From Inia geoffrensis (taxonomy: Eukaryota > Chordata > Mammalia > Artiodactyla > Iniidae): a DNA stretch of 64,000 nucleotides. Positions 13,390 to 25,905 of this stretch are shown here, piece after piece. The DNA lies in the NCBI GenBank assembly GCA_036417435.1, contig CM070900.1, positions 118,498,315 through 118,562,314 on the forward strand, read 5' to 3'. Position 1 is the first letter of the stretch. Every line of letters begins with the position of its first letter. The translations under genes were made by a program, and so were the position numbers. The notes beneath the pieces were generated by a model. The model did no database searches and was not told where the DNA came from. It saw only the letters and a list, made by a program, of their open reading frames with translations.

Positions 13390-14130
13390 GAAATTGTAAA
13401 TTAGTAATATAATTTCAGATAACGATAAATGTAGATAATAAAGCCAAAAAGGTGACTAGGAGTGAGGAGGTGACACTTAAGCTGAAACTAGGCATATGAT
13501 AATGTGGGAGTGTGCTAGGCAGAGAGAACATAAAATGCAAAAGCCCCAAAGCAGGAGAAAGGTCACTGTGTGGGCTATGGTAGTGATAGGAAATGACAGT
13601 GGGGAGGTGAGTCGATGGTAAAGAGTTTGGGTTTGAGTTTAAGACTGTTGATAAAAGGAAGCCATTGAAGAGTTTGATTCTGGAAAATAATATGCTCTGA
13701 TTTAAGCTTTAAGACAACCACCTGTGGTGCTACATGGGGAATAGACTGCAGAGAAACAAGAGTGGAAGCAAGAAAGCAAAAGGGTGAAGATGACGTTACA
13801 GACAAGTTCTTCAGCAGTGAGACCATGGTGAGAAATAATCAGACCTAAATATATGTTCAGGAGAGAGCAAAAACAAGACTTGCCAATGGATTGGAGGTGA
13901 GTGTGAGGAAAAAAGAGAAGTAAAGTTGCCTAGTTATTGATCTGATCAAATGCATGGTTTTATCTGCAGAGATAGCTTAATATATAGGCTTGGCTCTAAT
14001 TTGCAACAATTCAGTTGTATATGTGGCTGGGTTTCAGTGGAGATGTCAAGGTTGAAATGGAGATTTGGGAGACCTCAGCTTATAGATGGTGCTTAAAATC
14101 ATGAGACTAGATAAAATCTTGGACGCTCTC
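13390..14130 (-). repeat. L2 LINE fragment
   Basis: The plus strand is the complement of L2: 'gaggtgacacttaagctgaaac', 'gcaaaagccccaaagcag', 'ggaagccattgaagagttt', 'tgctctgatttaagctttaa', 'gtggagatgtcaaggttgaa' and 'gcttatagatggtgcttaaa' appear in the known order over more than 600 bases. Confidence 0.75.
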
Positions 14131-15666
14131 ACATTCACCTTTTTATTATCTAGCTGCAGAAAAACTGGATCAGGTACATTGAGTTATTCTTATTAAATTA
14201 CTTGCCATGGTATTTTAAAGTTCTTTGTGCTGATTTAATGAAGTGATAAAGATGGGGAGAGAAGCTATGAAGTGTGCCTCTGAAAATACATGGTTTTAGT
14301 TGTAGCTTAATTTAAGGCTTCATTGTTGTGCTTTATAACCATGCAGTATTTTCCAGGCATATCTTCACCTAATGTTGTTCTTTATCAGATTGAAAGGGAA
14401 GGCACAAGTTTTATCATCTAAATTTACTTTGATTGTGTCCCATTACCATTTATTTTGTGATCTATCCAAAGCGAATTGATTTCCAATTAAGAACAAAGTT
14501 TTCTTTAATTTTAAATCCATTTAATTAATTGTTTTAATTCCAAAGATAACAGAGTTGCAGGGGAAAGCTTGGTTGAAATTTTATTCCTAACTGAAGAAAA
14601 CAGAACATGGTAGAAACTGGAAACGTAAACTTCTGTTGTTAACAATAAGTTCTTTCTCTTTTATAATAGAATCTAGTGTTTCACTCATTTCCTCCTTCTC
14701 ATTAGGATTCTAAGATAAGTATTTTAGTCTGCTTTACATAAATGGTATGAGAGACAAAAGACTTATTCCTTAATAGACAAAAGTCCTTATAAATCAATCA
14801 ATAAATAATAATGCACATCCCAAGTTAAAATAGGCAAAGAATAGAATCACGCAGTTCACATAAAAAAAGATGCTTAGCTCTAATTTATATACACTGTACT
14901 CTGATTTTTCCAAATGTTTCTCATTTTGGAAAAATAAGTTCTAATATTTAGAAATCTGCCACATAATTCTATATACCACTGCTCCTTCATTTCCTTTCCT
15001 TAGCCACCTAAACTACTTCTCTGAGTCTGCTTTGTTCTCCAGATTTAACTCTGGTATTAATCTCGATCAGAATGCAGAATCCCTTCAGATCTAAGTGGAA
15101 AGAAAGTGATGAAATGTAAGGAAATATTGTTGGTCCTAATTAAAGACCACCAATTCTTAGCTCTCTTCCCCTCTTGACCTTTTTTGATACATTTTCTAAT
15201 CTTTTTTTTTTTTGATAACTCTTACTTTCCCAGCTTCTAATTGATCTATTTTTTGAATGTTTTTTTCTGTATTTATTCTTATAGGCCCTTCTGCAATTCT
15301 CTACATATAAAAATGTCTAAGCTTTTCTTGTAATTCCCTAAAGGGAAACCCAATTAATATCACCATTGAATATTCATTAATATGAAAGCATTTCCATGAA
15401 AGGTGGAATACAAAAGTTTTTGAGAATTCATACCAAGGAAAGTACTCTCAAAATAGCATGGTGGAAGTGAAAACTCTCAGTCGCCTCTAGCGGGTAACAG
15501 GAAAATTACTCTTAGGATAATAGCATCTCTTTGAAGAATTCCTTAAATTACTCTTAAATATCTAGAAGCTAGGCTTTGGAAATTCAAAAGCTAAGCACTA
15601 AATTATTTTATTTTCCTGAAAAAGAAAAGAAAAGATTGATCAGCGTAAGCCTGGCACTCAGACCAA

Positions 15667-15668
<2 letters not shown>
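14131..15668. other. Unique AT-rich gene-free stretch
   Basis: No gene or repeat was recognised with confidence. Introns or distant regulatory elements cannot be excluded from sequence alone. Confidence 0.5.

Positions 15669-15698
<30 letters not shown>
15669..15698. repeat. Uninterrupted 30-base T tract
   Basis: Thirty consecutive T, with no CHR-type SINE or L1 3' end attached. It could be a microsatellite or the poly(A) tail of something inserted on the minus strand. Length may be affected by sequencing error. Confidence 0.9.
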
Positions 15699-15699
<1 letters not shown>

Positions 15700-16448
15700 T
15701 TAAATTCTCCTTTGATGCAGCTCTACTTTAACTGCTGAAGTATCAGATCCAGCTTTAGCTATTTCCAACCTTTTACCCAAGTGATGACTAACATATTTCA
15801 TTATTGGCTTACCAACAGGATTTAACTCTCTAGGACAGACAGGTCAGCCAGCAGACAGAGATGTGTGGTAATGACAAAAGGCTTTACCAATAGTTGCTAA
15901 AATTAGGTCCAAGGATGGCCCTCATGTGAATACTAACAGGGAAATATGTTGGACCACGTATTGATCTTCTTCTACACCACAGTAACCAACATCTAAGACA
16001 GCTGATGAACCATTGCCTGGCACCTCACTTGCTGACAGTGATGCAGCTCTGACTAGAATCATAATCCTGAACTGGTCACCTCACACATGCAGCAGAGGCA
16101 GCTGGACACCACAGTCCTTAGGTGGGTGCTACGCCTTTGAAGCAGAAGCCACCTTCCCATCAACCCAGCATTTACCTAATTGACACATTCAGATATTGGC
16201 ATCTAGTCTGCAGCTCTTGGAGACACTGTTTTCCTAAAATGAGGCAGAGATAGTTTGGCTTTAAAAGACTTAGCTATGACTCTTCCTCTGCAACTTGGAG
16301 CCCAGACTCAGTGCTGAAATGAATTCCCTGCTTGGTGGCAAAGATTGTTCCATTAAACTCTCAATTTTTTGTCCCTTAGTCTTCATGTTTGTTTGCCTGG
16401 TTTTCCTTTCAGGGTCAGAAAGAAATTAGTGAAAGAATTAGCTGGAGA
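15699..16448. other. Unclassified sequence next to the T tract
   Basis: I do not recognise this segment. On the minus strand one frame runs from about 16125 down to TAA at 15702-15700 with only three internal stops, in segments of about 15, 52, 25 and 47 codons. The last segment contains VGKPIMKYVSHHLGKRLEIA. I could not match it to any family. Three stops in about 140 codons is not far from chance, so this is only a candidate old retrocopy or unlisted repeat. Confidence 0.3.
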
Positions 16449-16892
16449 TAATACAGAGTGAAGTAAGTCAGAAAGAGAAAAACAAATACCGTATGTTAAC
16501 ACATGTAAATGGAATCTAAAAAAGAAAAACAAATAGTTCTGAAAAACCTAGGGGCAAGACAGGAATAAAGATACAGACTTAGAGAATGGACTTGAGGACA
16601 CGGGGAGGGGAAGGGTAAGCTGAGACGAAGTGAGAGAGTGCATGGACATATTTACACTACTAAATGTATAATAGATGGCTAGTGGGAAGCAGCTACATAG
16701 CACAGGGAGATCAGCTCTGTGCTTTGTGGCCACCTAGAGGGGTGCGATAGGGAGGGTGGGAGGGAGACGCAAGAGGGAGGAGATATGGAGATATATGTAT
16801 ATGTATAGCTGATTCACTTTGTTATAAATCAGAAACTAACACACCATTGTAAAGCAATTATACTCTAATAAAGATGTTAAAATATATATATA
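16449..16892 (+). mobile_element. L1 3' end, 5'-truncated
   Basis: Forward copy of the L1 3' UTR seen elsewhere in reverse: 'acagagtgaagtaagtcag', 'ggcaagacaggaataaag', 'gtgggaagcagctac', 'agggagatcagctc', ending 'ctctaataaagatgtt' and a TA-rich tail. The AATAAA before the tail is the L1 poly(A) signal. The frame on its opposite strand is a shadow. Confidence 0.9.
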
Positions 16893-17584
16893 TACTTTTG
16901 AAATATGGATTTTAAGAGGCATATCTTGATATAACAAACTTAATAGCAGCACAAGCAGTATGTTCTTTTAGTTAGAAAAGAAATTATTTTTGGAGTTAAG
17001 AAACTGTATTAAATTGAATGTCTACCAACCCACTCTCAAATAATAACACATGAGAAACAACTCAAAAAAAAAAAAAGTGTTGATGGAGTATGTGGGCTGA
17101 GAAGACTTGCCTAGAACACAAAATGTATCCGTTTGATGCAAAATAGAAAGAACTATTAATTTGAACTATATTTTTAAATCAAAAGGCAATTTTTCCATCA
17201 AAGTCCATTCCACTGCAAAGAAGCAAAAAATGGACTTCTTTGAAATACTTGAAAGAGTAAAGAGACAACCCTAATTTCAATCAAGGCATAAAACATTTCA
17301 TTATAACTTGTGGATATCATGCACTTCTGTACCCTAAAATTTATACTCTTAGAAAGATACATATTTGAAATTTGTCCCAGGTTTACAAACACACACACAC
17401 ACACACACGGTACTGAAATTTTAAGACAATGCCTAAGAGACACCACTTGAAAAGTGAGTGCAAAACTCTGGATTTTCAGAGAATCAACAATGGTAATGCA
17501 CTGCAACTTTCAATCAGTAAAATCTACAGGGTCTCATATGGTGCCCCAGCTCTTAGAGGTTTGGCAGTTGTTCCTTTTGCTCTT
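16893..17584. other. Gene-free stretch with (AC)n
   Basis: Unique sequence; (AC)n lies at 17389-17408. No gene is supported. Confidence 0.5.
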
Positions 17585-18090
17585 CCAAGCAATTTCAATC
17601 ACAATGACTGTGTGTACAAAATTACCCCCAAATTTAGTGGCTCAAAATAACAATAATCATTTATCTCATGATTTTCATGGGTCAGGATTTCAGAAGAAGC
17701 TCAGTTGTGCAGTTCTGTCTCAGCTTTCTTTACTCACATGTCATGTATTTGATCTGGGAAGACTCAGACAGCTGGGCACTGAAACAGTTGGGGACTTGGG
17801 CATCTTTCTCCAGCTCTGTGTAGTCTATTCACATGATCTCTACAGCATGGCAGCTTCAGGGTGGCAGGCTTCTTACATATTGTCCCAGAACTCCCAAGTT
17901 GTGTGTCCCAAGAAAGAGAGAGCCAGACAGAATCTTATCACCTTTTATGACCTTGCTTTCTACCAGATTTATTGATGGAGTCAGTTTAAAAAATTCTGCT
18001 CAGGTTCAAGGGGAAAGGAATGTAGATGGCACTATTTGATGGAGGAGGGTCAAAATTATATTGTAAGAATGTGGCATGGATTATGTATCG
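17585..18090 (-). mobile_element. MaLR (MLT1-type) LTR
   Basis: The plus strand begins 'attacccccaaatttagtgg', then 'aataatcatttatctcatga' and 'gggtcaggatttcag', and runs through the LTR body to 'gtagatggcac'. The AATAAA-bearing sense strand of MLT1 is the complement. The 173-codon plus frame at 17454-17975 only reads through this LTR. Confidence 0.65.
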
Positions 18091-18377
18091 GTGTGTAGAA
18101 CCTCAGATAATATGATTTGCCACACCAACAAAAGCCTGGCTGAGACCCACACTCAGACTTTTTCCTATACAATGATATTGAGGACAGCAATAAGAATAGT
18201 TTAAAAATGGCAAGAAACTACCACCACCTTGGAGGATTTTCTTTTCTTTGATGAAAAAAGGCCTCATGTGACAGCTTTCCATATTTAATTGTTTGCATCT
18301 CATTTATTTTATTTATTATTATTTTTTTTATGTGCTCCCTTTGCAGGGTTTTGGGTTGTTGTTTATTTTATTTACTT
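18091..18377. other. Gene-free AT-rich stretch before the L1 3' end
   Basis: About 18300-18377 is T/A-rich and may include the degraded poly(A) region of the following L1. Nothing else was recognised. Confidence 0.45.
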
Positions 18378-18602
18378 TTTTTTCTATTTTTGAATTCTAT
18401 TTTATTTAGTTTTTTATACAGCAGGTTCTTATTAGTCATCCATTTTATACACATTAGTGTATACATGTCAATCCCAATCGCCCAATTCATCACACCACCA
18501 CGACCAACCCCCACTGCTTTCCCCCCTTGGTATCCATACATTTGTTCTCTACATCTGTGTCTCAATTTCTGCCCTGCAAACCGGATCATCTGTACCATTT
18601 TT

Positions 18603-21600
18603 CTAGGTTCCACATATATGCATTAACATGCGATATTTGTTTCTCTCTTTCTGACTTACTTCACTCTGTATGACAGTCTCTAGGTCCATCCATGTCTCTA
18701 CAAATGACCCAATTTCGTTCCTTTTCATGGCCGAGTAATATTCCATTGTATATATATACCACATCTTCTTTATCCATTCACCTGTCGATGGACACTTAGG
18801 TTGCTTCCATGTCCTGGCTATTGTGAATAGGGCTGCAATGAATATTGTGGTACATGACACTTTTTGAATTATGGTTTTCTCACGGTATATGAAAAGTAGT
18901 GAGATTGCTGGGTCATATGGTAGTTCTATTTTTAGTTTTTTAAGGAACCTCCATACTGTTTTCCATAGTGTCTGTATCAATTCAGTGTATCTTGCACTGT
19001 TCTCCCACCAACAGTGCAAGAGGGTCCCCTTTTCTCTACACCCTCTCCAGCATTTGTTGTTTGTAAATTTTCTGATGATGCCCATTCTAACTGGTGTGAG
19101 GTGATACCTAATTGTAGCTCTGATTTGCATTTCTGTAATAATTAATGATGTTGAGCAGATTTTCATGTGCTTCTTGGCCATCTGTTCTTTGGAGAAATGT
19201 CTATTTAGGTCTTCTTTCCATTTTTGGATTGGGTTGTTTGTTTTTTTAATATTGAGCTGCATCAGCTGTTTATAAATTTTGGAGATTAATCCATTGTCCA
19301 TCGATTCGTTTGCAAATATTTTCTCCCATTCTGAGGGTTGTCTGGTTTCCTTTGCTGTGCAAAAGCTTTTAAGTTTCATTAGGTCCCATTTATATATTTT
19401 TGTTTTTATTTCCATTACTCTAGGAGGTGGATCAAAAAAGATCTTTCTGTGATTTATGTCAAAGAGTGTTCTTCCTATGTTTTCCTCTAAGAGTTTTACA
19501 GAGTCCAGTCTTACATATAGGTCTGTAATCCATTTTGAGTTTACTTTTATGTATGGTGTTAGGGAGTGTTCTAATTTCATTCTTTTACATGTAGCTGTCC
19601 AGTTTTCCCAGAACCACTTATTGAAGAGAATGTCTTTTCTCCATTGTATAACCTTGCCTCTTTTGTCATCGATTAGTTGAACATAGGTGTGTGGGTTTAT
19701 CTCTGGGCTTTCTATCCTGCTCCATTGATCTATATCTCTTTTTTTGTGTCAGCACCATATCGTCTTGATTATTGTAGCTTTGTAATATAGTCTGAAGTAG
19801 GGGAGTCTGATTCCTCCAGCTCCATTTTTTTCCCTCAAGACTGCTTTGGCTACTTGGGGTCTTTTGTGTCTCCATACAAATTTTAAGATTTTTTGTTCTA
19901 GTTCTGTAAAAATGTCATTGATAATTTCATAGAGATAGCATTGAATCTGTAGACTGCTTTGGGTAGTATAGTCATTTTCACAATGCTGATTCTTCCAATC
20001 CAAGAACATGGTATATCTCTCCCTTTGTTGCTATCATCTTTAATTTCTTTCAGCAGTGTCTTATGCTTTTCTGCATACAGGTCTTTTGTCTCCCTAGGTA
20101 GGTTTATTCCTAGGTATTTTATTCTTTTTATTGCAATGGTAAATAGGAGTGCTTCCTTAATTTCTCTTTCAGATTTTTCATCATTAGTGTATAGGAATGC
20201 AAGAGATTTCTGTGCATTAACTTTGTATCCTGCTACTTTACCAAATTCATTGACTAGCTCTAGTAGTTCTCTGTTGACATCTTTAGGATTTTTTAAATAG
20301 TATCATGTCCTCCGCAAACAGTGACAGCTTTACTTCTTATTTTCCAATTTGTATTCCATTTATTTCTTTCCCTTCTGTGATTGCCGTGGCTAGGGCTTCC
20401 AACTCTGTGTTGAATAATAGTGGTGAGAGTGGACATCCTTGTCTTGTTCCTGATCTTAGAGGAAATGCTTTCAGTTTTTCACCAATGAGAATGATGTTTG
20501 CTGTGGGTTTGTCGTATATGGTCTTTATTATGTTGAGGTAGGTTCCCTCTATGCCCACTTTCTGGAGAATTTTGATCATAAATGGGTGTTGAATCTTGTC
20601 AAAACCTTTTTCTGCGTCTATTGAGATGATCATATGGTTTTTATTCTTCAGTTTGTTAATATGGTGTATCACATCGATTGATTTGCAAATATTGAAGAAT
20701 CCTTGCATTCCTAGGATAAATCCCACTTGATTATGGTGCATGATCCTTTTAATGTGTTGTTGGATTCTGTTTACTAGTATTTGGTTGAGGATTTTTGCAA
20801 CCATATTCATCAGTGATATTTGTCTGTAATTTTCTTTTTTTGTAGCATCTTTGTCTGGTTTTGGTATCAGGGTGATGTTGGCCTCATAGAATGAGTTTGG
20901 GACTGTTCCTTCTGCAGTTTTTTGGAGGAGTTTGAGAAGGATGGGTGTTAGCTCTTCTCTAATTGTTTGATGAAATTCACCTGTGAAGCCATCTGGTCCT
21001 GGAGTTTTGTTTGTTTGAAGATTTTTAATCACTGTTTCAATTTCATTATTTGTGATAGGTCTGTTCATATTTTCTATTTCTTCCTGGTTCAGTCTTAGAA
21101 GGTTATACCTTTCTAAGAATTTGTCCATTTCTTCCAGGTTGTACATTTTATTGACATAGAGTTGCTTGTAGTAATCTCTTAGGGTGCTTTGTATTTCTGC
21201 AGTGTCTGTTTTAACTTCTCCTTTTTCACTTCTAATTTTATTGATTTGAGTCCTCTCCCTCTTTTTCTTGATGAGTCTGGCTAATGGTTTATCGATTTTG
21301 TTTATGTTCTCAAAGAACCAGCTTTAGTTTTATTGATCTTTGCAATTGTTTTCTTTGTTTCATTTTTTTCATGTTTTGATTTTTTTTTTTTTCCTGCTCT
21401 GATCTTTATGATTTCTTTCCTTCTGCTACCCTTGGGTTTTGTTTGTTATTCTTTCTCTAGTTCCTGTAGGTGTAAGGATCAATTGTTTACTTGAGGTTTT
21501 TCTTGTGTCTTGAGGTAGGCTTGTATAGCTATAAACTTCCCTCTTAGGACTGCTTTTGCTGCATCCCATAGGTTTTTGATCATCATGTTTTCATTGTCAT

Positions 21601-22423
21601 TTGTCTCTAGTTATTTTTTGGTTTCCTCTTTGATTTCTTCAGTGATCTATTGGTTATTTAGTAACGTGTTGTTTAGCCTCCATGTGTTTGTGTTTTCTAT
21701 GTTTTTTTCCCTGTAATTGATTTCTAATCTCATAGCGTTGTGGTGAGAAAAGATGTTTGATACCATTTCAATTTTCTTAAATTTACCAAGGCTTGATTTA
21801 TAACCCAAGATATGATCCATCCTGGAGAACGTTCCATGTGCACTTGAGAAGAAAGTGTAACGTTGTTTTTGGATGGAAAGACCTAGAAATATCAGTTAAA
21901 TCTATCTGGTCTATTGTGTCATTTAAAGCTTGTATTTCCTTATTAATTTTCTGTTTGGATGATCTGCCCATTGGTGTAAGTGAGGTCTTAAAGCCCCCCA
22001 CTATTATTGTGTTACTGTCGATTTCCTCTTTTAGAGTTGTTATCAGTTGCCTTATGTATTGAGGTGCTCCTATGTTGGGTGCATGTATGTTTATAATTGT
22101 TATATCTTCTTCTTGGATTGATCCCTTGATCTTTATGTAGTGTCCTTCCTTGTCTCTTGTAACAGTCTTTATCTTAAAGTTATTTTATCTGATATGAGTA
22201 TTGCTACTCCAGCTTTCTTTTGGTTTCCATTTGCATGGAATATCTTTTTCCATCCCCTCACTTGCAGTCTGTATGTGTCCCTAGGTCTGAAGTGCGTCTC
22301 TTGTAGACAGTATATATGTCAGTCTTGTTTTTGTATCCATTCAGCAAGCCTGTGTCTTTCGGTTGGAGCATTTAGTCCATTCATCTTTAATGTAATTATT
22401 GATATGTATGTTCCTATTAGCAT
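18603..22423 (-). pseudogene. L1 ORF2 (endonuclease and reverse transcriptase), broken
   Basis: The span of about 3.8 kb matches a full-length ORF2 of about 1275 codons. The N terminus near 22423 shows the endonuclease start (MNGLNAPTERHRLAEW). The reverse transcriptase region is open at 21146-20337 with [19 protein letters not shown] and [16 protein letters not shown] nonsense TAA at about 20339-20337 ends it just before the active-site box, which reads FAED where functional L1s have FADD. The C-terminal part is open at 19580-18603 ([35 protein letters not shown]). Several frameshifts lie between these blocks. Confidence 0.93.
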
Positions 22424-22481
22424 TTTCTTAATTGTTTTGGGTTTGTTTTTGTAGGTCCTTTTCTTCTCTTGTGTTTCTCAC

Positions 22482-23361
22482 TTAGAGAAGTTCCTTTAGC
22501 ATTTTTTGTAGAGCTGTTTTGGTGGTGCTGAATTCTCTTAGCTTTTACTTGTTTGTAAAGCTTTTGATTTCTCCATCAAATCTGAATGAGATCCTTGAGG
22601 ATAGAGTAATCTTGGTTGTAGGTTTTTCCCTTTCATCACTTTAAGTATATATGCCACTCCCTTCTGGCTTGTAAAGTTTCTGCTGAGAAATCAGCTGTTA
22701 ACCTTATGGGAGTTCCCTTGTATGTTATTTGTCATTTTTCCTTTGCTGCTTACAATAATTTTTTTTGTCTTTAATTTTTGTCAGTTTGATTACTATGTGT
22801 CTTGGTGTGTTTCTCCTTGGGTTTATCCTGCCTGGGACTCTCTGCACTTCCTCGACTTGGGTTACTATTTCCTTTCCCATGTTAAGGAATTTTTCAACTA
22901 TAATGTCTTCAAATATTTTCTCGGGTCCTTTCTCTCTCTCTTCTCCTTCTGAGACCCCTATAATGCGAATGTTGTTGCATTTAATGTTGTTCCAGAGGTC
23001 TCTTAGGCTGTCTTCATTTCTTTTCATTTTTTTTTCTTTATTCTGTTCTGCAGCAGTGAATTCCACCATTCTGTCTTCCAGGTCACTTATCTGTTCTTCT
23101 GCCTCAGTTATTCTGCTATTGATTCCTTCTAGTGTATTTTTTATTTCAGTTATTGTATTGTTCATTTCTCTTTTTTTATCCTTTAATTCTTCTAGGTCTT
23201 TGTTAAACATTTCTTGCATGTTCTCCATCTTTGCCTCCATTCTTTTTCCAGTGTCCTGGATCATCTTCACTATCTATCTGTTTATCTCCACTTCATTTAG
23301 TTGTTTTTTCTGGGGTTTTACTTTGTTCCTTCATCTGGTACATAGCCCTCTGCCTTTTCAT
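22482..23361 (-). pseudogene. L1 ORF1 (RNA-binding chaperone), broken
   Basis: ORF1p is a trimeric nucleic-acid chaperone. The ATG is at 23361-23359. A one-base insertion in an A run shifts the frame after about 18 codons, and a stop follows. The middle reads from 23270 to 22725 with a heptad-rich coiled coil (ISDLEDRMVE region) and the RRM part (NNIRIIGVSEGEEREKGPE). It then stops early at KQQRKNDK. The C-terminal tail with FTNKQKLREFSTTK appears near 22500 in another frame. There are at least three breaks, so it is non-coding today. Confidence 0.88.
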
Positions 23362-23443
23362 CTTGTCTATCTTTCTGTGAATGTGGTTTTTTTTCCACAG
23401 GCTGCAGGATTTTAATTCTTGTTGCTTCTGCTCTCTGCCCTCT

Positions 23444-25279
23444 CTCCATCTCGTTTACACATTGAGTCCTTGTGTTTTCTCATTTTTTTGTTCAACAGCT
23501 GATCTGTAGTAAACGGTATATAAGGTGGTGAGAATGAAGTGGAAGACACAAAGACATAATGCTTGCCCTCAGTGAACACATTGCATATGTACACACTCAG
23601 AATTGTTTTTTAATAGCTTGTGTATGAGACAGATCTTCAACATGAGTAGCAGATTTAAGTTTTAGAGTACGAACTCATTAAGAACTAAGTGTTATATGAC
23701 TCTAATAAAAAGGAAAACTGAATATCACAGTTTGAAGTCAAAGGAAGGTAAAAAAAGTAGGAAGACTCACTTTCTTTGTGATTTAGAAACTCTTCTGAAA
23801 TAATCCAAAAAAGGAGTTCTAAAGAGAAAACAAGTTTTTAGTCCATGGCAGCAATACTATAAAAGACACTTAGCTCAGTTCGCCCAGGGAAGTTATTGGA
23901 AAGAAAGTATTCATTTGATTATGTGAATTTGAACATAATCTAAGTGTTTTAGTGTATAACCTGTAGGGTTTTGTGTGTGTGTGTGTGTGTATAAATCTTC
24001 CCATTATTGTAGAACATTCTTCTTGAAGATCAAAACAACTTCTAAGCTATTACCAGAAGAAGGTATTTATTGCATGAAGAAAAGTTATAATTATATGATA
24101 ACTTAAAAAGTCAGCTAATTATTAAAAATAGTTTCTTAAAAAAAATCTGAGGTCAAAGGCATCTTTTAGGTTTGATATTCTGGTATGTAATCTGCACAAA
24201 ACATATCCTTAATACCTCAGTGTTTGTAGAGACTTTAAAATAGTCCTCAAATTTCTCTCTCATTTTGAATAATTTCACAAAATGTCTTACCAAAGTTGTC
24301 CAGTTTCTGCTTAAATAACTCCAGAGAAAGGGCAAAGTATGGTTGCCTATACCCAGCAATGTGCTGTTTATTTCATTTTCAGTGTCTTTGCAAACAGAGC
24401 CAATTCTCAATATTTCTGGATTCTGTACTTTAAATTTTGCCTACTCTTAAAAATGTATTTGTAAACTCAAAATCAATACGCCTGGCATTTTCACATCATT
24501 TATAGACATGCACAAAGTGTCAAAACTTTTAAATTGCAGGATGGGCACATTCCCAGCTGAGGAACAAGGTAACACCCTGCCTTGTTTCAAATATCACACA
24601 GTAAAAAAGTGTCATTTGGGGAGATCTATTTAGTGCCACATATCTGGGATTTTTGTGCTTTTTGTTGACGATTTTGCTTAAAACAGCCCTCAAGTACTGT
24701 CTGTTCCTGAGCACAGGAAGGCTGTGCTGAACCTCACAGGAAAAAGTACATGTGTTAGGTGAACTTTGTTTAGCATGAGTTATAGTGCTGTTGCTCTTGA
24801 GCTCAGTGTTAATGAACCAATGATACATATTAAATAAGATAATCTTTAAACAGAAACACACATAAAACAAAGCTATGTATTGATCAGCTGACAAAAAAAA
24901 AAAATGGGCAGCAATATAATAGAGAAATATGTTAGGCACAAAAATTAAGCCATCCTTGAAATTCATGGTCCCTAACATTTTTCTAGCATTAGGATTCAAT
25001 GGCAGTCCTTCAGCAAGAACTTTGGCAACTGTCAGTATTCCAAATGGGTGAGCAGGACTTGACAGGAAATGAAAAGTCTGTCATATGTTAAGGTGTTGAT
25101 GGTAGAGAGGTTGGAGAGTTTCATCAAGGGAAGAATTAAAGCTCTTGGATTAGCCTTTGCTTAGATTAATACTCTATTTTCCTCTTTGCCAAAAGCCTGT
25201 GGAACAATCAGAACAGAAGCCAAGATACAGTGTAGATATTTACAATGCATTAATTTTCACATCCTCCCCAACATTTCCC
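23444..25279. other. Gene-free stretch with (GT)n
   Basis: About 23505-23600 resembles an L2 scrap on the minus strand; (GT)n lies at 23971-23990. The 156-codon minus frame at 24529-24999 has no domain, an N-terminal half rich in aromatic residues from AT-rich DNA, and no splice or poly(A) context, so I do not call it a gene. Confidence 0.5.
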
Positions 25280-25610
25280 AGCTTCCTTAGAGTTAAACAG
25301 GGCCATGTAACTAGTTATAGCCAATGATGTTTGAGCAGAAGTGCTATAACTCTTTTGGTAGAAGCCTAGCAGCTTGTGTCTTCCAAACTACTTCTCCTTC
25401 ACTCTCGTTCCCTGCCATAGCAAGCCCTAGAACTTTATTGTGGTGATGGTGCCATGAGAGGGCAGAAGCTTTGTCATCCTGGGTCACTGAACAAGAAGCA
25501 GACCTCTCCCACCCAGCCTAATGAATAATCATCCTGAGAAAGGAATTTTTGGTTTTGTTAAACTATTTGATTTGGGGATTACTTTATTTCATATTGTTAC
25601 ATTTTCAATG
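25280..25610 (+). mobile_element. MaLR (MLT1-type) LTR fragment
   Basis: The LTR body is recognisable: 'gatgtttgagcagaagtgct', 'tagaagcctagcagct', 'gggtcactgaacaagaagc', then 'gttaaactatttgatttggg' and 'attgttac' in place of the usual 3' end. Diverged. Confidence 0.55.
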
Positions 25611-25905
25611 TCTCTTTTTATTCACTGTATCCAGAATGCATGCACAAGGTGTTCTGGGTCAGAGACAGATTTCTCAGTAAATTTCTCACAGTAAACAATA
25701 AATGCATTGGGCCCCATTCACCCTAGTCTTAGTGGAACAATGGAAGCCATGTCAGTTGTCCTATGTGAGTGGGCAAATGCCTATAGGAGAGATGAAGAAA
25801 AATGATTTTTCTCTGCTTATATAAAGGAAGAAGGCAGCTGTCCCCCTTCCCTTTTGTAAATAAAATCCTTCCAGGAGCCAGATAGCTGAGCCAGATCTCA
25901 GCATT

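Larger units (their letters stand above)
18378..23443 (-). mobile_element. Nearly complete L1 retrotransposon, about 5.1 kb, inactive
   Basis: The order on the minus strand is a remnant of the 5' UTR, ORF1 (23361-22482), a short spacer, ORF2 (22423-18603) and a 3' UTR of about 225 bases with 'ttttatacagcaggttctt' on the plus strand. This 3' UTR type differs from the L1s at 6626, 25906 and 60015, so two subfamilies are present. The element stops at about 23443 shortly after the usual 'ggctgcaggatt' start context, so nearly all the 5' UTR promoter is lost. No target duplication was found. Confidence 0.93.

Noticed and set aside
17454..17975. A 173-codon plus-strand open frame
   Set aside because: It lies across a MaLR LTR in the antisense direction, has no domain and no conserved motif, and lacks exon signals.
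22765..23415. A 216-codon plus-strand frame, apparently rich in membrane segments
   Set aside because: It is the exact antisense of L1 ORF1; the hydrophobic look comes from the complement of Lys/Glu-rich codons.
24529..24999. A 156-codon minus-strand open frame
   Set aside because: Low-complexity, aromatic-rich translation from AT-rich DNA, with no domain, splice or poly(A) context.
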